A stretch of DNA of 64,000 nt from Terrihabitans soli. GTDB taxonomy: Bacteria > Pseudomonadota > Alphaproteobacteria > Rhizobiales > Methylopilaceae. The stretch lies in NCBI RefSeq assembly GCF_014191545.1, contig NZ_AP023361.1:1-64000 (forward strand). The letters run 5' to 3'. Below the pieces are notes generated by a model. The model saw only the letters and a list, made by a program, of their open reading frames with translations, was not told where the DNA came from and ran no database searches. Positions 1 to 11,484 of this stretch are shown here, in pieces. The translations under genes were made by a program, and so were the position numbers. Positions within the stretch are counted from its first letter, which is position 1, and every line of letters starts with the position of its first letter.

Positions 1-1443
1 ATGTCCGCGCCTGCTCATTCCCCTTCGTCCGGCGATCACGGGGCAGCCTGGCAGCGGACACAGCGACGTCTCCGAGCCGAGCTTGGCGAGGACATCTATC
101 TGTCCTGGTTTGCCCGCATCGAGCTGGAATCCGTCGATACCTCCGGCGCGGCCAATCTCTCCGTTCCGACGCGCTTCCTGAAGAGCTGGATTCTGTCGCA
201 TTACGCCGACCGCATCCTGCGCGCCTTCCAGGAAGAGAATTCCGACGTGCAGCGCATCGAACTGTCGCTGCGCACCGCTGGCGGCCGTGCGCCGGCTGCA
301 GCCCGCGCTCCGGCAGCAAATGCCGCGACGGCGCCGCGCACCGGCACGGCTCAGCCCGCTCCGCAGATCAACGGCGCAGACAACGCCGCCGGTGGCGGAC
401 TTGTCGGCTCCCCGCTCGACCGTCGCATGGGCTTCGACAGCTTCCTTGTCGGACGCTCCAATGCACTGGCGCACGCCGCCGCGCAGGAAGTGGCGAAGGC
501 GCGTGCCGGTGAGGCGATCCGCTACAATCCGCTTTACGTTCACGCCGCTGTCGGCCTTGGCAAAACGCATCTTCTGCACGCCATTGCCGGCGCCGCGGAA
601 ACCGGCGGCCGCCGCGTTCTCTATCTCACCGCCGAGCGCTTCATGTTCGGCTTCGTCTCGGCGCTGCGGGCGCAGACCGCTCTGGCGTTCAAGGAAACGC
701 TGCGCGGCATCGATATGCTCGTGATCGACGACGTGCAGTTCCTGCAGGGAAAAACGGTCTCCGCCGAATTCGGCCATACGCTGAACGCGCTGATCGATGC
801 CGGCCGCCAGGTCGTCGTCGCCGCCGACCGTCCGCCGACGGAGCTGGAAAGCCTCGACGATCGCCTGCGCTCGCGCCTTGCCGGCGGCCTTGCCGTCGAG
901 ATGGCCTCGCTCGACGAAGACCTTCGCCTGTCGATCCTCAAAAGCCGTGTCACCGTCGCCCGCGAAGCCAATCTCGGCTTTGACGTGCCGCCTTCGGTTC
1001 TCGCTTACGTGGCGCGCACCGTGACGGCGAACGGCCGTGATCTCGACGGCGCGGTAAACCGCCTTCTCGCCCACAACACGCTGACCGGCGCTGCCGTGAC
1101 GCTGGAGATGGCCGAGGAAGCGCTGCGCGATCTGATCCGCAACCGCGAACCCAAGCGCGTCAAGATCGAAGACATCCAGCGCATCGTCGCCCGTCACTAC
1201 AACGTCTCGCGCGCCGATATCCTCTCCGCCCGCCGCACCGCGACCGTGGTCCGCCCGCGTCAGATCGCCATGTATCTGTCGAAGGTCCTGACTCTGCGCT
1301 CGCTGCCGGAAATCGGCCGCCGGTTCGGTGGCCGCGACCACACCACGGTGCTGCATGCCGTCCGCAAGATCGACGGCCTCCTGCACAGCGACAACGCCCT
1401 GGCCGAAGACGTGGACCTCCTGAAGCGCATGCTCTCGGAGTAA
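1..1443 (+). CDS. dnaA: Chromosomal replication initiator protein DnaA
   Basis: DnaA is the AAA+ initiator that binds DnaA boxes at oriC and melts DNA to start replication. The 480-residue protein shows the expected order: an N-terminal DnaB/self-interaction domain (about 15-90), an Ala/Pro/Gly-rich linker (about 95-140), the AAA+ domain with Walker A GLGKTH (about 185-190) and Walker [10 protein letters not shown], and the C-terminal DNA-binding helix-turn-helix with the signature [12 protein letters not shown]. Residues just before the P-loop read HAAVGLGKT, where most DnaA proteins have two glycines instead of two alanines. It starts at base 1, so its promoter is outside the window. dnaN follows after 129 bases. 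The likely oriC is not next to dnaA but near 54 kb, as is usual in this order. Confidence 0.97.
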   Translation: MSAPAHSPSSGDHGAAWQRTQRRLRAELGEDIYLSWFARIELESVDTSGAANLSVPTRFLKSWILSHYADRILRAFQEENSDVQRIELSLRTAGGRAPAAARAPAANAATAPRTGTAQPAPQINGADNAAGGGLVGSPLDRRMGFDSFLVGRSNALAHAAAQEVAKARAGEAIRYNPLYVHAAVGLGKTHLLHAIAGAAETGGRRVLYLTAERFMFGFVSALRAQTALAFKETLRGIDMLVIDDVQFLQGKTVSAEFGHTLNALIDAGRQVVVAADRPPTELESLDDRLRSRLAGGLAVEMASLDEDLRLSILKSRVTVAREANLGFDVPPSVLAYVARTVTANGRDLDGAVNRLLAHNTLTGAAVTLEMAEEALRDLIRNREPKRVKIEDIQRIVARHYNVSRADILSARRTATVVRPRQIAMYLSKVLTLRSLPEIGRRFGGRDHTTVLHAVRKIDGLLHSDNALAEDVDLLKRMLSE

Positions 1444-1496
1444 CCAACCAAGGCATTTTGCTTGCGAAATGGCTGGGGAGCAGTCAATCTCCCCGG

Positions 1497-1543
1497 CCCG
1501 GCGCTCGGATGCGCCGGGGACGGCCCGGCCTCTGCGCCGGGCC
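1497..1543 (+). promoter_or_regulatory. Tandem GC-rich hairpins between dnaA and dnaN
   Basis: Two consecutive perfect stems are visible. CCCGGCGC (1497-1504) pairs with GCGCCGGG (1511-1518), and GGCCCGGC (1522-1529) pairs with GCCGGGCC (1536-1543). There is no T-run after either, so these are not textbook intrinsic terminators. They could pause polymerase, protect RNA ends or separate dnaA from dnaN expression. The arms are similar enough to pair with each other in an alternative fold. Function is inference. Confidence 0.45.
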
Positions 1544-1572
1544 GAAACGTCCCATGGAACGGAAGACTTCCA

Positions 1573-2691
1573 ATGAAAGTGACCCTTGAACGGGCCGCGC
1601 TGCTCAGGTCCCTAAGCCATGTCCACCGGGTGGTGGAGCGCCGGACCACGATCCCGATCCTCTCCAACGTTCTCCTGAAAGCGGAAAAGGACGGGCTGCG
1701 CCTGCAGGCGACCGATCTCGATCTCGAAGTGGTTGAAACCACCGGCGCCGATGTCGGCAAAGCCGGCTCGACGACCGTTCCTGCCCATACGTTCTACGAT
1801 ATCGTCCGCAAACTGCCGGAAGGCTCGCAGGTTTCGCTCGAACAGAGCGGCGATACCGGTACGCTGACGATCCGCTCGGGCCGCTCGCGCTTTGCGCTGC
1901 AGACGCTGGCCGAAGCCGATTTTCCCGATCTTGCCGCCGGCGACATGCCCGTCAAATTCGAGCTCGCCGCGTCAGATCTGAAGCGCCTCATCGACAAGAC
2001 GCAGTTTGCGATCTCGACCGAAGAGACCCGCTATTACCTCAACGGCATCTATCTGCATGCGATGGAAGTCGACGGCGTCCCGATGCTGCGCGCGGTCGCA
2101 ACCGACGGTCACCGCCTCGCCCGCGTCGAGCTTCCGGCTCCGAAAGGCTCGGAGAAAATGCCGGGCGTCATCGTGCCGCGTAAAACCGTCGCGGAAGTGC
2201 AGCGCCTTGTCGAGGATCCGGCCGGCTCCGTCGCGATTGAACTTTCGCCGACGAAAATGCGGTTTACGCTCGGCGATGTCGTACTGACGTCGAAGCTGAT
2301 CGACGGCACCTTCCCCGACTATGCGCGCGTCATTCCGGTCGGCAACGACAAGAAGCTGACCGTCGACAAGGTCGAGTTCGTTGCCGCGGTCGACCGTGTC
2401 TCGACGATTTCGAGCGAACGCGGCCGTGCGGTGAAGCTTGCGCTGAACGACGGCAAGCTGACCCTCTCGGTCACAAACCCCGACTCCGGTTCGGCGACGG
2501 AAGAGATCGAAGTCGATTACGGCGCGGACGCGCTCGATATCGGCTTCAACTCGCGCTACCTCCTCGACATCGCGGCGCAGATCGATACCGAAACGGCGCT
2601 GCTGAAACTCGCCGATCCGGGCTCGCCGACGGTGATCCAGGACAAGGAAGGCTCGTCGGCTCTCTATGTCCTGATGCCGATGCGGGTGTGA
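1573..2691 (+). CDS. dnaN: DNA polymerase III beta sliding clamp
   Basis: The beta clamp is a ring-shaped homodimer that tethers DNA polymerases to DNA. The 372-residue product has the family length and three repeated clamp folds. It begins MKVTLERAALLRSL and ends with the expected hydrophobic tail YVLMPMRV. The ATG at 1573 was chosen over an upstream in-frame start near 1462, because the extra N-terminus there is only translation of the hairpin-rich spacer. A weak GGAAGA ribosome site lies just upstream. Its stop overlaps the GTG start of recF by 4 bases (GTGA), which indicates translational coupling in a dnaN-recF unit. Confidence 0.97.
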   Translation: MKVTLERAALLRSLSHVHRVVERRTTIPILSNVLLKAEKDGLRLQATDLDLEVVETTGADVGKAGSTTVPAHTFYDIVRKLPEGSQVSLEQSGDTGTLTIRSGRSRFALQTLAEADFPDLAAGDMPVKFELAASDLKRLIDKTQFAISTEETRYYLNGIYLHAMEVDGVPMLRAVATDGHRLARVELPAPKGSEKMPGVIVPRKTVAEVQRLVEDPAGSVAIELSPTKMRFTLGDVVLTSKLIDGTFPDYARVIPVGNDKKLTVDKVEFVAAVDRVSTISSERGRAVKLALNDGKLTLSVTNPDSGSATEEIEVDYGADALDIGFNSRYLLDIAAQIDTETALLKLADPGSPTVIQDKEGSSALYVLMPMRV

Positions 2692-3842
2692 TCGCAACGA
2701 ACACCGCCGCCAAACGGGTCGCGCTGACGCGGCTCCGCCTCACCCATTTCCGCAATCATCCTGGCCTCACTCTTGAGACCGGGGCCAAGAATGTTGCGCT
2801 CACCGGCCCGAACGGCGCCGGCAAGACGAATATTCTCGAAGCCGTCTCGCTGCTGACGCCAGGACGCGGGCTGCGCCGCGCGGCGTTCTCCGATCTCGCC
2901 CAGGCCGACGGCGACGGCTCGTGGACGGTGTTCGCCGAACTCGACGGCGCTTTGGGAGAAGCCGCGATCGGCACCGGCACCGATGTCGCCGAGGAGAATG
3001 GCGGCCGCCGCTGCCGCATCAACGGCGCCAATGTCTCGGGCCCCGGCGCCTTTGCCGATCATCTGCGGATCGTCTGGCTGACGCCGTCGATGGACGGGCT
3101 CTTCACCGGCCCGGCCGGCGACCGCAGGCGTTTTCTCGATCGCCTGGTTCTTGCCGTCGATCCCGAACACGGCGCCCGCGTCTCCGCCTTTGAGCGGGCG
3201 CTGAGAAGCCGCAACAAACTGCTGGAGGAGGGCGGCGCCGATCCGCGCTGGCTGGACGCCATCGAACACGAGACGGCCGAGCTTGCGATCGCCGTGGCCG
3301 CCGCGCGCATCGACACCGTTTCGCGACTCGCCGGCCTTATCGCCGAGACCCGCACCCCTAGTGCGGTCTTTCCCTATGCCGAAATCGCGCTGGGCGGCTG
3401 GATGGAGGAAAACATCGCCTCCGGCAGCGCCGCCGATGCCGAAGATCTCTACCGCGCCCGCTTGCGCGATCTGAGGGGCCGCGACCGGACGGCGGGCCGC
3501 ACGACCGAGGGCCCGCACGCCTCCGACCTCTCCGTCCGCCACGGGCCCAAACAGATGCCCGCCGAACTGTGTTCGACCGGCGAGCAGAAGGCCCTCCTGC
3601 TCGGCCTCGTTCTGGCCCATGCGCGGCTTGTGGCGCGCTTGTCAGGGACGACACCCCTCGTTCTTCTCGACGAGGTCGCGGCCCATCTCGACCCCGACCG
3701 CAGAGCTGCCCTTTATGCGGTGCTTTCGGACCTTGGCGCCCAGGTCTGGCTGACCGGCGCCGACCCCGCAGCCTTTGCCGAATTGGGCGCGGAATCGGTG
3801 CTTTTCCGTGTGTCTTCAGGGCACGCCGAAAGACTGGAATAA
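2688..3842 (+). CDS. recF: DNA replication and repair protein RecF
   Basis: RecF is an SMC-like ATPase that, with RecO and RecR, loads RecA at single-strand gaps. The 384-residue product has Walker A GPNGAGKTN (about 39-47), the RecF/SMC signature LCSTGEQKALLLGL and a Walker B LVLLDEVAAHLD near the C-terminus. The GTG start overlaps the dnaN stop by 4 bases. The order dnaA-dnaN-recF-gyrB is an ancestral replication cluster. No oddities were seen. Confidence 0.95.
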   Translation: MIATNTAAKRVALTRLRLTHFRNHPGLTLETGAKNVALTGPNGAGKTNILEAVSLLTPGRGLRRAAFSDLAQADGDGSWTVFAELDGALGEAAIGTGTDVAEENGGRRCRINGANVSGPGAFADHLRIVWLTPSMDGLFTGPAGDRRRFLDRLVLAVDPEHGARVSAFERALRSRNKLLEEGGADPRWLDAIEHETAELAIAVAAARIDTVSRLAGLIAETRTPSAVFPYAEIALGGWMEENIASGSAADAEDLYRARLRDLRGRDRTAGRTTEGPHASDLSVRHGPKQMPAELCSTGEQKALLLGLVLAHARLVARLSGTTPLVLLDEVAAHLDPDRRAALYAVLSDLGAQVWLTGADPAAFAELGAESVLFRVSSGHAERLE

Positions 3843-3879
3843 AAGCCGAAATTAGCCCCGGAATCGGTGCCAAAAGACG

Positions 3880-3913
3880 TGAATTTTCCGCCCGGAAAGC
3901 CTATATTCCGGGA
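3880..3913 (+). promoter_or_regulatory. Possible gyrB promoter with inverted repeat over the -10
   Basis: The 119-base gap before gyrB contains TATATT (3903-3908) as a candidate -10. A poor -35 (GTGAAT, 3880-3885) lies 17 bases upstream. An inverted repeat, CCCGGAA (3892-3898) with TTCCGGG (3907-3913), spans the -10. It could be an operator, or a structure sensitive to supercoiling, which would suit a gyrase gene. This is inference from position and symmetry only. Confidence 0.3.
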
Positions 3914-3958
3914 GCGGCGAATCGCGTCGGAAAGCCCGCATTTTTCAAGGAATTTTAG

Positions 3959-6690
<2,732 letters not shown>

Positions 6691-6703
6691 GTCTTTAAGC
6701 CTC

Positions 6704-6728
6704 GTTCTCGTGGGCACCCCACGAGAAC
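6704..6728. repeat. Perfect 11-bp inverted repeat in divergent spacer
   Basis: GTTCTCGTGGG (6704-6714) and CCCACGAGAAC (6718-6728) form a perfect inverted repeat with a 3-base loop. It lies between the divergent small gene and the antiporter gene, 13 bases upstream of the small gene's start. It could be a protein-binding operator or an mRNA hairpin in the small gene's leader. There is no T-run on either side, so a terminator is unlikely. Confidence 0.5.
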
Positions 6729-6878
6729 CAAGTTCCATGCCGGAAATTCTCGAACAAAATCAAAGGCCGCTTGCAGGCAAAACGCGTCTGGCGGAAAGTT
6801 CTGCCGGGCACAAACTGCCCTTTCGGCCAGCTTGCCGCCCGGCGCCATGGGCCGCATAGAAGGCTCAAGGAGAAAATC

Positions 6879-8693
6879 ATGGCCGCCGAAGCGCAGGGCG
6901 CACAGCTCGTCCAGATCGTTGCCCTGCTCGGTGCGGGCGTTGTCGCGGTGCCGATCTTCCGGCGCCTCGGCCTCGGTTCGGTGCTCGGCTATTTCGCGGC
7001 GGGCCTTGTCATCGGCCCGTTCGGCCTCGGCCTCTTCACCGATCCCGAAAACATCCTCCATGTCGCCGAGTTCGGCGTCATCATGCTGCTGTTCATCATC
7101 GGCCTCGAGATGCAGCCGTCGCGGCTGTGGTCGCTGCGCGGACAGATTTTCGGTCTCGGCATCGCTCATGTCGCCGCCTGCGCCGTCCTGCTGATGCTGG
7201 CCGGCATGTACATATTCGACTTCGATGCACGTGCGGCCTTCGTTGCCGGTGCGGGTTTCGTTCTGTCCTCGACCGCTGCCGTCACGCAAATGCTGGAAGA
7301 GCGCGGCGAACTTGCGGCGCCCGAGGGCCAGAAGGCCTTCGCTATTCTTCTCCTCGAAGACCTTGCCATCGTGCCGCTGCTCGCGCTCGTCGCGTTCATG
7401 GCGCCGCGCGCACCCGATGCGAACGCCGCTAGCCAGCTGGCGCAAGCGGGCTACGCAGTTGCGGCCATTGTCGGCATCGTCATCGCCGGGCGTTTCCTGC
7501 TCAATCCGATGTTCCAGCTTCTCGCCGCGGCTCGCGCCCGCGAAGTGATGACGGCGGCCGCCCTTCTTGTGGTGCTCGGTGCGGCTCTCGTGATGGATGT
7601 CGGCGGCATGTCCATGGCGATGGGCGCATTCCTTGCCGGGGTGCTGCTGTCTGAGAGTTCCTTCCGGCATCAGCTCGAAGCCGATATCGAGCCCTTCCGC
7701 GGTCTGCTGCTCGGCCTGTTTTTCCTCGCCGTCGGCATGTCGCTCGATCTTGCCGTCGTCGCGCGCGCCTGGCCGCTCATTCTCGCCATCACGCTCGTCT
7801 TCATCGCAATGTCCGGGATCGGCACCTACGCGGTTGCGCGCATTTTCAAGACGCCGCACCGCGCCGCTCTTGTCCGGACCACGATGTTCGCGCAGGGCGG
7901 CGAGTTCGCCTTCGTGTTGTATGGCGCGGCGCTCACCGCCGGCATTTTCGCCCCGGAACGCGCCGCGATCCTCAACGCCGCCGTCATCATCTCGATGGCG
8001 GTTGCGCCTCTGTCGGCCCTCATCGTCCGCCGCATGATGCCGCCGGAAGCGCCCTCGCTCGACGGACTTGAGACGCCGGACGAACTGAATGCGCATGTCC
8101 TGATCATTGGCTTCGGCCGTTTCGGCCAGGTGGCGTCGCAGGGCCTTTTGTCTCGCGGGTTCGATATCTCCATCATCGAGATCGATGTCGAGATGATCCG
8201 CGCCGCTTCCGATTTCGGCTTCCTCGTTCATTACGGCGACGGCACGCGGCTCGACATTCTCCACGCCTCGGGCGCCGGGCGCGCCGATGCCGTTCTCGTC
8301 TGTGTCGACAATCGTGAGGCCTCAAACCGGATCGTCGAGCTGATGCAGTCCGAATTCCCGCTGACCAAGCTCTATGTCCGCGCCTGGGATCGCGGCCATG
8401 CAATCCACCTCATCCACCGCAATGTGGATTTTCAAATTCGCGACACTTTCGAATCGGCACTCACGATGGGCCGCCGGGTGCTGGAGGGGCTCGGAGTGCC
8501 GGAAGAGGAGGCGCACGAGATCTGCCGCGAGGTCCGCCGCCGCGACGACGAAAGGCTGGATTTGCAAGTCGCCGGCGGTATTTATGCCGGACAGGATCTG
8601 ATGCTGGGCAACGCTCCGCGGCCCGGCCCGCTGACCGCGCCGCGCCGACCCGGGCGTGTGGTCGGCGAGGCCCCGCAACCGGATATTACCTAG
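6879..8693 (+). CDS. Kef-type K+/cation:proton antiporter with RCK domain (CPA2)
   Basis: This is an inner-membrane monovalent cation/proton antiporter of the CPA2 (KefB/KefC) family, expected to exchange K+ or Na+ for H+. The product is about 604 residues from the ATG at 6879, which follows an AAGGAG site. The first 380 residues hold roughly 12 hydrophobic segments with the typical GLEMQPSRLW and FLLxEDLAIVPLL-like motifs. A cytosolic RCK/TrkA-N domain follows, with the nucleotide loop GFGRFGQ (about 409-415). The C-terminal about 60 residues are charged and Pro-rich. Whether it is glutathione-gated like E. coli KefB/C cannot be told. It stands alone ahead of the fab genes. Confidence 0.9.
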   Translation: MAAEAQGAQLVQIVALLGAGVVAVPIFRRLGLGSVLGYFAAGLVIGPFGLGLFTDPENILHVAEFGVIMLLFIIGLEMQPSRLWSLRGQIFGLGIAHVAACAVLLMLAGMYIFDFDARAAFVAGAGFVLSSTAAVTQMLEERGELAAPEGQKAFAILLLEDLAIVPLLALVAFMAPRAPDANAASQLAQAGYAVAAIVGIVIAGRFLLNPMFQLLAAARAREVMTAAALLVVLGAALVMDVGGMSMAMGAFLAGVLLSESSFRHQLEADIEPFRGLLLGLFFLAVGMSLDLAVVARAWPLILAITLVFIAMSGIGTYAVARIFKTPHRAALVRTTMFAQGGEFAFVLYGAALTAGIFAPERAAILNAAVIISMAVAPLSALIVRRMMPPEAPSLDGLETPDELNAHVLIIGFGRFGQVASQGLLSRGFDISIIEIDVEMIRAASDFGFLVHYGDGTRLDILHASGAGRADAVLVCVDNREASNRIVELMQSEFPLTKLYVRAWDRGHAIHLIHRNVDFQIRDTFESALTMGRRVLEGLGVPEEEAHEICREVRRRDDERLDLQVAGGIYAGQDLMLGNAPRPGPLTAPRRPGRVVGEAPQPDIT

Positions 8694-8702
8694 TTTGGAG
8701 CC

Positions 8703-8729
8703 GGGGAACCTCTGTGTTAGAGGAACCCC
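8703..8729 (+). terminator. Imperfect hairpin between antiporter gene and fabA
   Basis: GGGGAACCTCT (8703-8713) faces AGAGGAACCCC (8719-8729) across a 5-base loop. Nine of 11 positions pair, with an internal A-A mismatch pair. It lies just after the antiporter stop and 43 bases before fabA, so it may end the upstream transcript or form part of the fabA leader. No T-run follows. Confidence 0.4.
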
Positions 8730-8771
8730 GCCGCGCGGCGGCGACCTCCACTAAAAAGGCCAAGAACCGGA

Positions 8772-9278
8772 ATGACCTCCCGCAAATCCAGCTTTACCTA
8801 TGAAGAGCTCCTGACCTGCGGGCGGGGCGAAATGTTCGGCCCGGGCAATGCCCAGCTGCCGGTTCCGCCCATGCTGATGTTCGACCGGATCACCGAAATT
8901 TCGGAAGAGGGCGGCCCGAACGGCAAGGGTTTCGTGCGCGCCGAGCTCGATGTGCGGCCCGATCTCTGGTTCTTCGACTGCCATTTCATCGGCGATCCGG
9001 TCATGCCGGGCTGCCTTGGCCTCGACGCCCTCTGGCAGATGGTCGGCTTTTATCTCGGCTGGCTCGGCTCGCCGGGCCGCGGACGGGCGCTCGGTGCCGG
9101 AGAGATCAAATTCACCGGCCAGGTTCTGCCCAGCGTCAAGAAGGTCGTCTACGGTGTCGACTTCAAGCGCGTGATGCGCTCCAAACTCGTTCTGGGCGTC
9201 GCCGATGGCTGGCTGGAAGCCGATGGAGAGGTTATCTATCGGGCAAGCGATCTGAAGGTTGGCCTGTTCACGACCTGA
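8772..9278 (+). CDS. fabA: 3-hydroxydecanoyl-ACP dehydratase/isomerase FabA
   Basis: FabA dehydrates 3-hydroxyacyl-ACP and isomerises trans-2- to cis-3-decenoyl-ACP, the branch point to unsaturated fatty acids. The 168-residue length matches the family. The hot-dog fold active site is visible as [21 protein letters not shown], with the catalytic His at about 71 and Asp in GLDAL. It is first in a fabA-fabB-fabI cluster, so the key enzymes of anaerobic-type unsaturated fatty-acid synthesis are made together. In many rhizobia an irr gene lies near fabA; here no regulator is adjacent. Confidence 0.96.
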   Translation: MTSRKSSFTYEELLTCGRGEMFGPGNAQLPVPPMLMFDRITEISEEGGPNGKGFVRAELDVRPDLWFFDCHFIGDPVMPGCLGLDALWQMVGFYLGWLGSPGRGRALGAGEIKFTGQVLPSVKKVVYGVDFKRVMRSKLVLGVADGWLEADGEVIYRASDLKVGLFTT

Positions 9279-9348
9279 CCGGCAACAGGCTTAAAGTTAC
9301 CCAACAAGAAGGAGCCGGGGCCTTTGCGCCCCGCGGCGGGAGAAAAGC

Positions 9349-10566
9349 ATGAGACGCGTCGTCGTCACCGGCATGGGCATTGTCTCCTCGATCGGCAATT
9401 CCACCCAGGAAGTCACCGCCAGTCTGCGCGAGGCCAAATCCGGCATCAGCCGCGCCGAGGATTACGTCAATCTCGGCTTCCGCTGCCAGGTGCATGGCGC
9501 GCCCGACATCAATGTCGAGGACCTCGTCGACCGGCGTGCGATGCGCTTCCACGGCGGCGGCACCGCCTGGAACCATGTCGCCATGGATCAGGCGATCCGC
9601 GATTCCGGCCTCGAGGCCAATGACATCTCAAACGACCGCACCGGCATCATCATGGGCTCGGGCGGTCCGTCGACCCGCGCCATCGTCGAAGCCGCCGACA
9701 TCACCCGCAAAAACAACAGCCCCAAGCGCATCGGCCCATTCGCCGTGCCGAAGGCCATGTGCTCGACGGCGTCGGCCACGCTCGCCACCTGGTTCAAGAT
9801 CAAGGGCGTGAACTATTCGATCTCGTCCGCCTGCGCGACCTCCAGCCATTGCATCGGCAATTCGGCGGAGCAGATCCAGCTCGGCAAGCAGGACGTGATG
9901 TTTGCCGGCGGCTGCGAAGATCTCGATTGGTCGCTGTCGAACCTGTTCGACGCCATGGGTGCGATGTCGTCTTCCTATAACGACACGCCGGCGACGGCCT
10001 CGCGCGCCTATGACAAAAACCGCGACGGTTTCGTGATTGCCGGCGGCGCGGGCGTTGTCGTTCTCGAAGAACTCGAACATGCGAAAGCGCGCGGCGCCCG
10101 TATTTACGGCGAGCTTGCCGGCTACGGCGCGACATCGGACGGTCATGATATGGTGGCACCGTCCGGCGAGGGCGCGGTCCGATGCATGCGCCAGGCGCTG
10201 TCGACCGTGAAGACAAAAATCGATTACATCAATCCGCACGCCACGGCGACGCCGGTCGGCGACGCCAAGGAGATCGAAGCGCTGCGCGAAGTCTTCGGCA
10301 AGGATTGCCCGCCGATTTCCGCCACAAAGAGCCTGACAGGCCATTCGCTCGGCGCGGCCGGCGTTCAGGAAGCGATCTATTCGCTGCTGATGCTGAACAA
10401 CGGCTTCCTCGCCGAAAGCGCCCATATCGAAGAGATCGATCCGCAATTTGCCGATATGCCGATCCTGCGCGAGCGCAAGGATGTGCAGGTCGGCACCGTG
10501 CTGTCGAACTCCTTCGGCTTCGGCGGCACCAACGCCACCCTCGTCTTCAAACGGCTCGACGCGTAA
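9349..10566 (+). CDS. fabB: Beta-ketoacyl-ACP synthase I FabB
   Basis: FabB condenses malonyl-ACP with acyl-ACP, including the cis-3-decenoyl-ACP made by FabA. The 405-residue protein has the Cys-His-His triad: nucleophile Cys in [10 protein letters not shown] (about 163), His in HATATPVGD and His in [12 protein letters not shown]. The ATG at 9349 follows GGGAGAAAAGC. Its stop overlaps the fabI start by one base (TAATG), which indicates translational coupling. Confidence 0.96.
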   Translation: MRRVVVTGMGIVSSIGNSTQEVTASLREAKSGISRAEDYVNLGFRCQVHGAPDINVEDLVDRRAMRFHGGGTAWNHVAMDQAIRDSGLEANDISNDRTGIIMGSGGPSTRAIVEAADITRKNNSPKRIGPFAVPKAMCSTASATLATWFKIKGVNYSISSACATSSHCIGNSAEQIQLGKQDVMFAGGCEDLDWSLSNLFDAMGAMSSSYNDTPATASRAYDKNRDGFVIAGGAGVVVLEELEHAKARGARIYGELAGYGATSDGHDMVAPSGEGAVRCMRQALSTVKTKIDYINPHATATPVGDAKEIEALREVFGKDCPPISATKSLTGHSLGAAGVQEAIYSLLMLNNGFLAESAHIEEIDPQFADMPILRERKDVQVGTVLSNSFGFGGTNATLVFKRLDA

Positions 10567-11414
10567 TGGTCGCAGGACTCCTCTCCGGCAAGCGCGCGCT
10601 CGTGATGGGCGTTGCGAACGATCACTCGATCGCCTGGGGCATCGCCCGCAAGCTTGCCGAGGCCGGCGCCGAAATCGCCTTCACCTATCAGGGCGACAGC
10701 CTGAAAAAGCGCGTCGGCCCGCTGGCCGCCAGCATCGGCTCGGACATTCTTCTGCCCTGCGATGTCGAGGACGAAGCCTCCGTCAAATCGGTTTTCGCCG
10801 CGCTGAAGGAGAAATGGGGTTCGCTCGACATTCTCGTTCACGCGATCGCCTTCTCCGACAAATCGGAACTCAAGGGCCGCTACGCCGATACGACGCGCGC
10901 CAATTTCTCCCGCACCATGGTGATCTCCTGCTTCTCCTTCACCGAAGTCGCCCGTCAGGCGGCCGAGCTGATGACGAATGGCGGCTCAATGATCACGCTG
11001 ACCTATGGCGGCTCGGTGCGCGTGATGCCGAATTATAACGTCATGGGCGTTGCCAAAGCCGCTCTCGAAGCGAGCGTGCGCTACCTCGCCTCCGATTTCG
11101 GCCCGAACAATATCCGCGTCAACGCGATTTCGGCCGGACCCGTCCGGACGCTTGCCGGCGCCGGCATTGCCGATGCGCGGCTGATGTTCAATTTCCAGAC
11201 CCGCCACGCGCCGCTGCGCCGCACGGTGACGATCGATGAAGTCGGGGGCGCGGCGCTCTATCTGCTGTCCGATCTCGGCTCGGGCGTCACCGGCGAAATC
11301 CATTATGTCGACAGCGGCTACAACATCATCTCGATGCCGCAGCCGGAATCGCTGAAGCTCGTCGATGCGGCGGAAGAAGCCGCCGAGAAAGCTCCGCCGC
11401 ACGCGGCGGAATAA
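10566..11414 (+). CDS. fabI: Enoyl-ACP reductase (NADH) FabI
   Basis: FabI reduces trans-2-enoyl-ACP in the last step of each elongation cycle. The 282-residue short-chain-dehydrogenase fold has the FabI-type nucleotide motif GVANDHSIAWGIA near the N-terminus and the active-site pair in YNVMGVAK (Tyr-x6-Lys). The ATG at 10566 overlaps the fabB stop. The C-terminal about 30 residues (Glu/Ala-rich, ending PPHAAE) extend past the family core. A strong bidirectional terminator follows. FabI is the triclosan-target class of reductase. Confidence 0.95.
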   Translation: MVAGLLSGKRALVMGVANDHSIAWGIARKLAEAGAEIAFTYQGDSLKKRVGPLAASIGSDILLPCDVEDEASVKSVFAALKEKWGSLDILVHAIAFSDKSELKGRYADTTRANFSRTMVISCFSFTEVARQAAELMTNGGSMITLTYGGSVRVMPNYNVMGVAKAALEASVRYLASDFGPNNIRVNAISAGPVRTLAGAGIADARLMFNFQTRHAPLRRTVTIDEVGGAALYLLSDLGSGVTGEIHYVDSGYNIISMPQPESLKLVDAAEEAAEKAPPHAAE

Positions 11415-11436
11415 AGCTTTCCAACGTTGAAACGAA

Positions 11437-11462
11437 AAAGGGCGGCCCCTCGGCCGCCCTTT
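11437..11462. terminator. Bidirectional intrinsic terminator between fabI and pnp
   Basis: AAAGGGCGGCC (11437-11447) pairs perfectly with GGCCGCCCTTT (11452-11462) around a CCTC loop. An A-run on one side and T-run on the other let it act in both directions. It lies between the convergent fabI (plus) and pnp (minus) genes. Confidence 0.9.
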
Positions 11463-11484
11463 CGATTCCGAACTTTTAAGAAGA

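Noticed and set aside
1-1443. Origin of replication at dnaA
   Set aside because: No DnaA-box cluster or AT-rich stretch was seen around the dnaA-dnaN spacer; the hemE-maf gap fits much better. The region before base 1 is not visible.
10182-10565. Extended N-terminus for fabI
   Set aside because: The upstream codons lie inside fabB in another frame. The coupled TAATG start at 10566 gives the normal FabI N-terminus.
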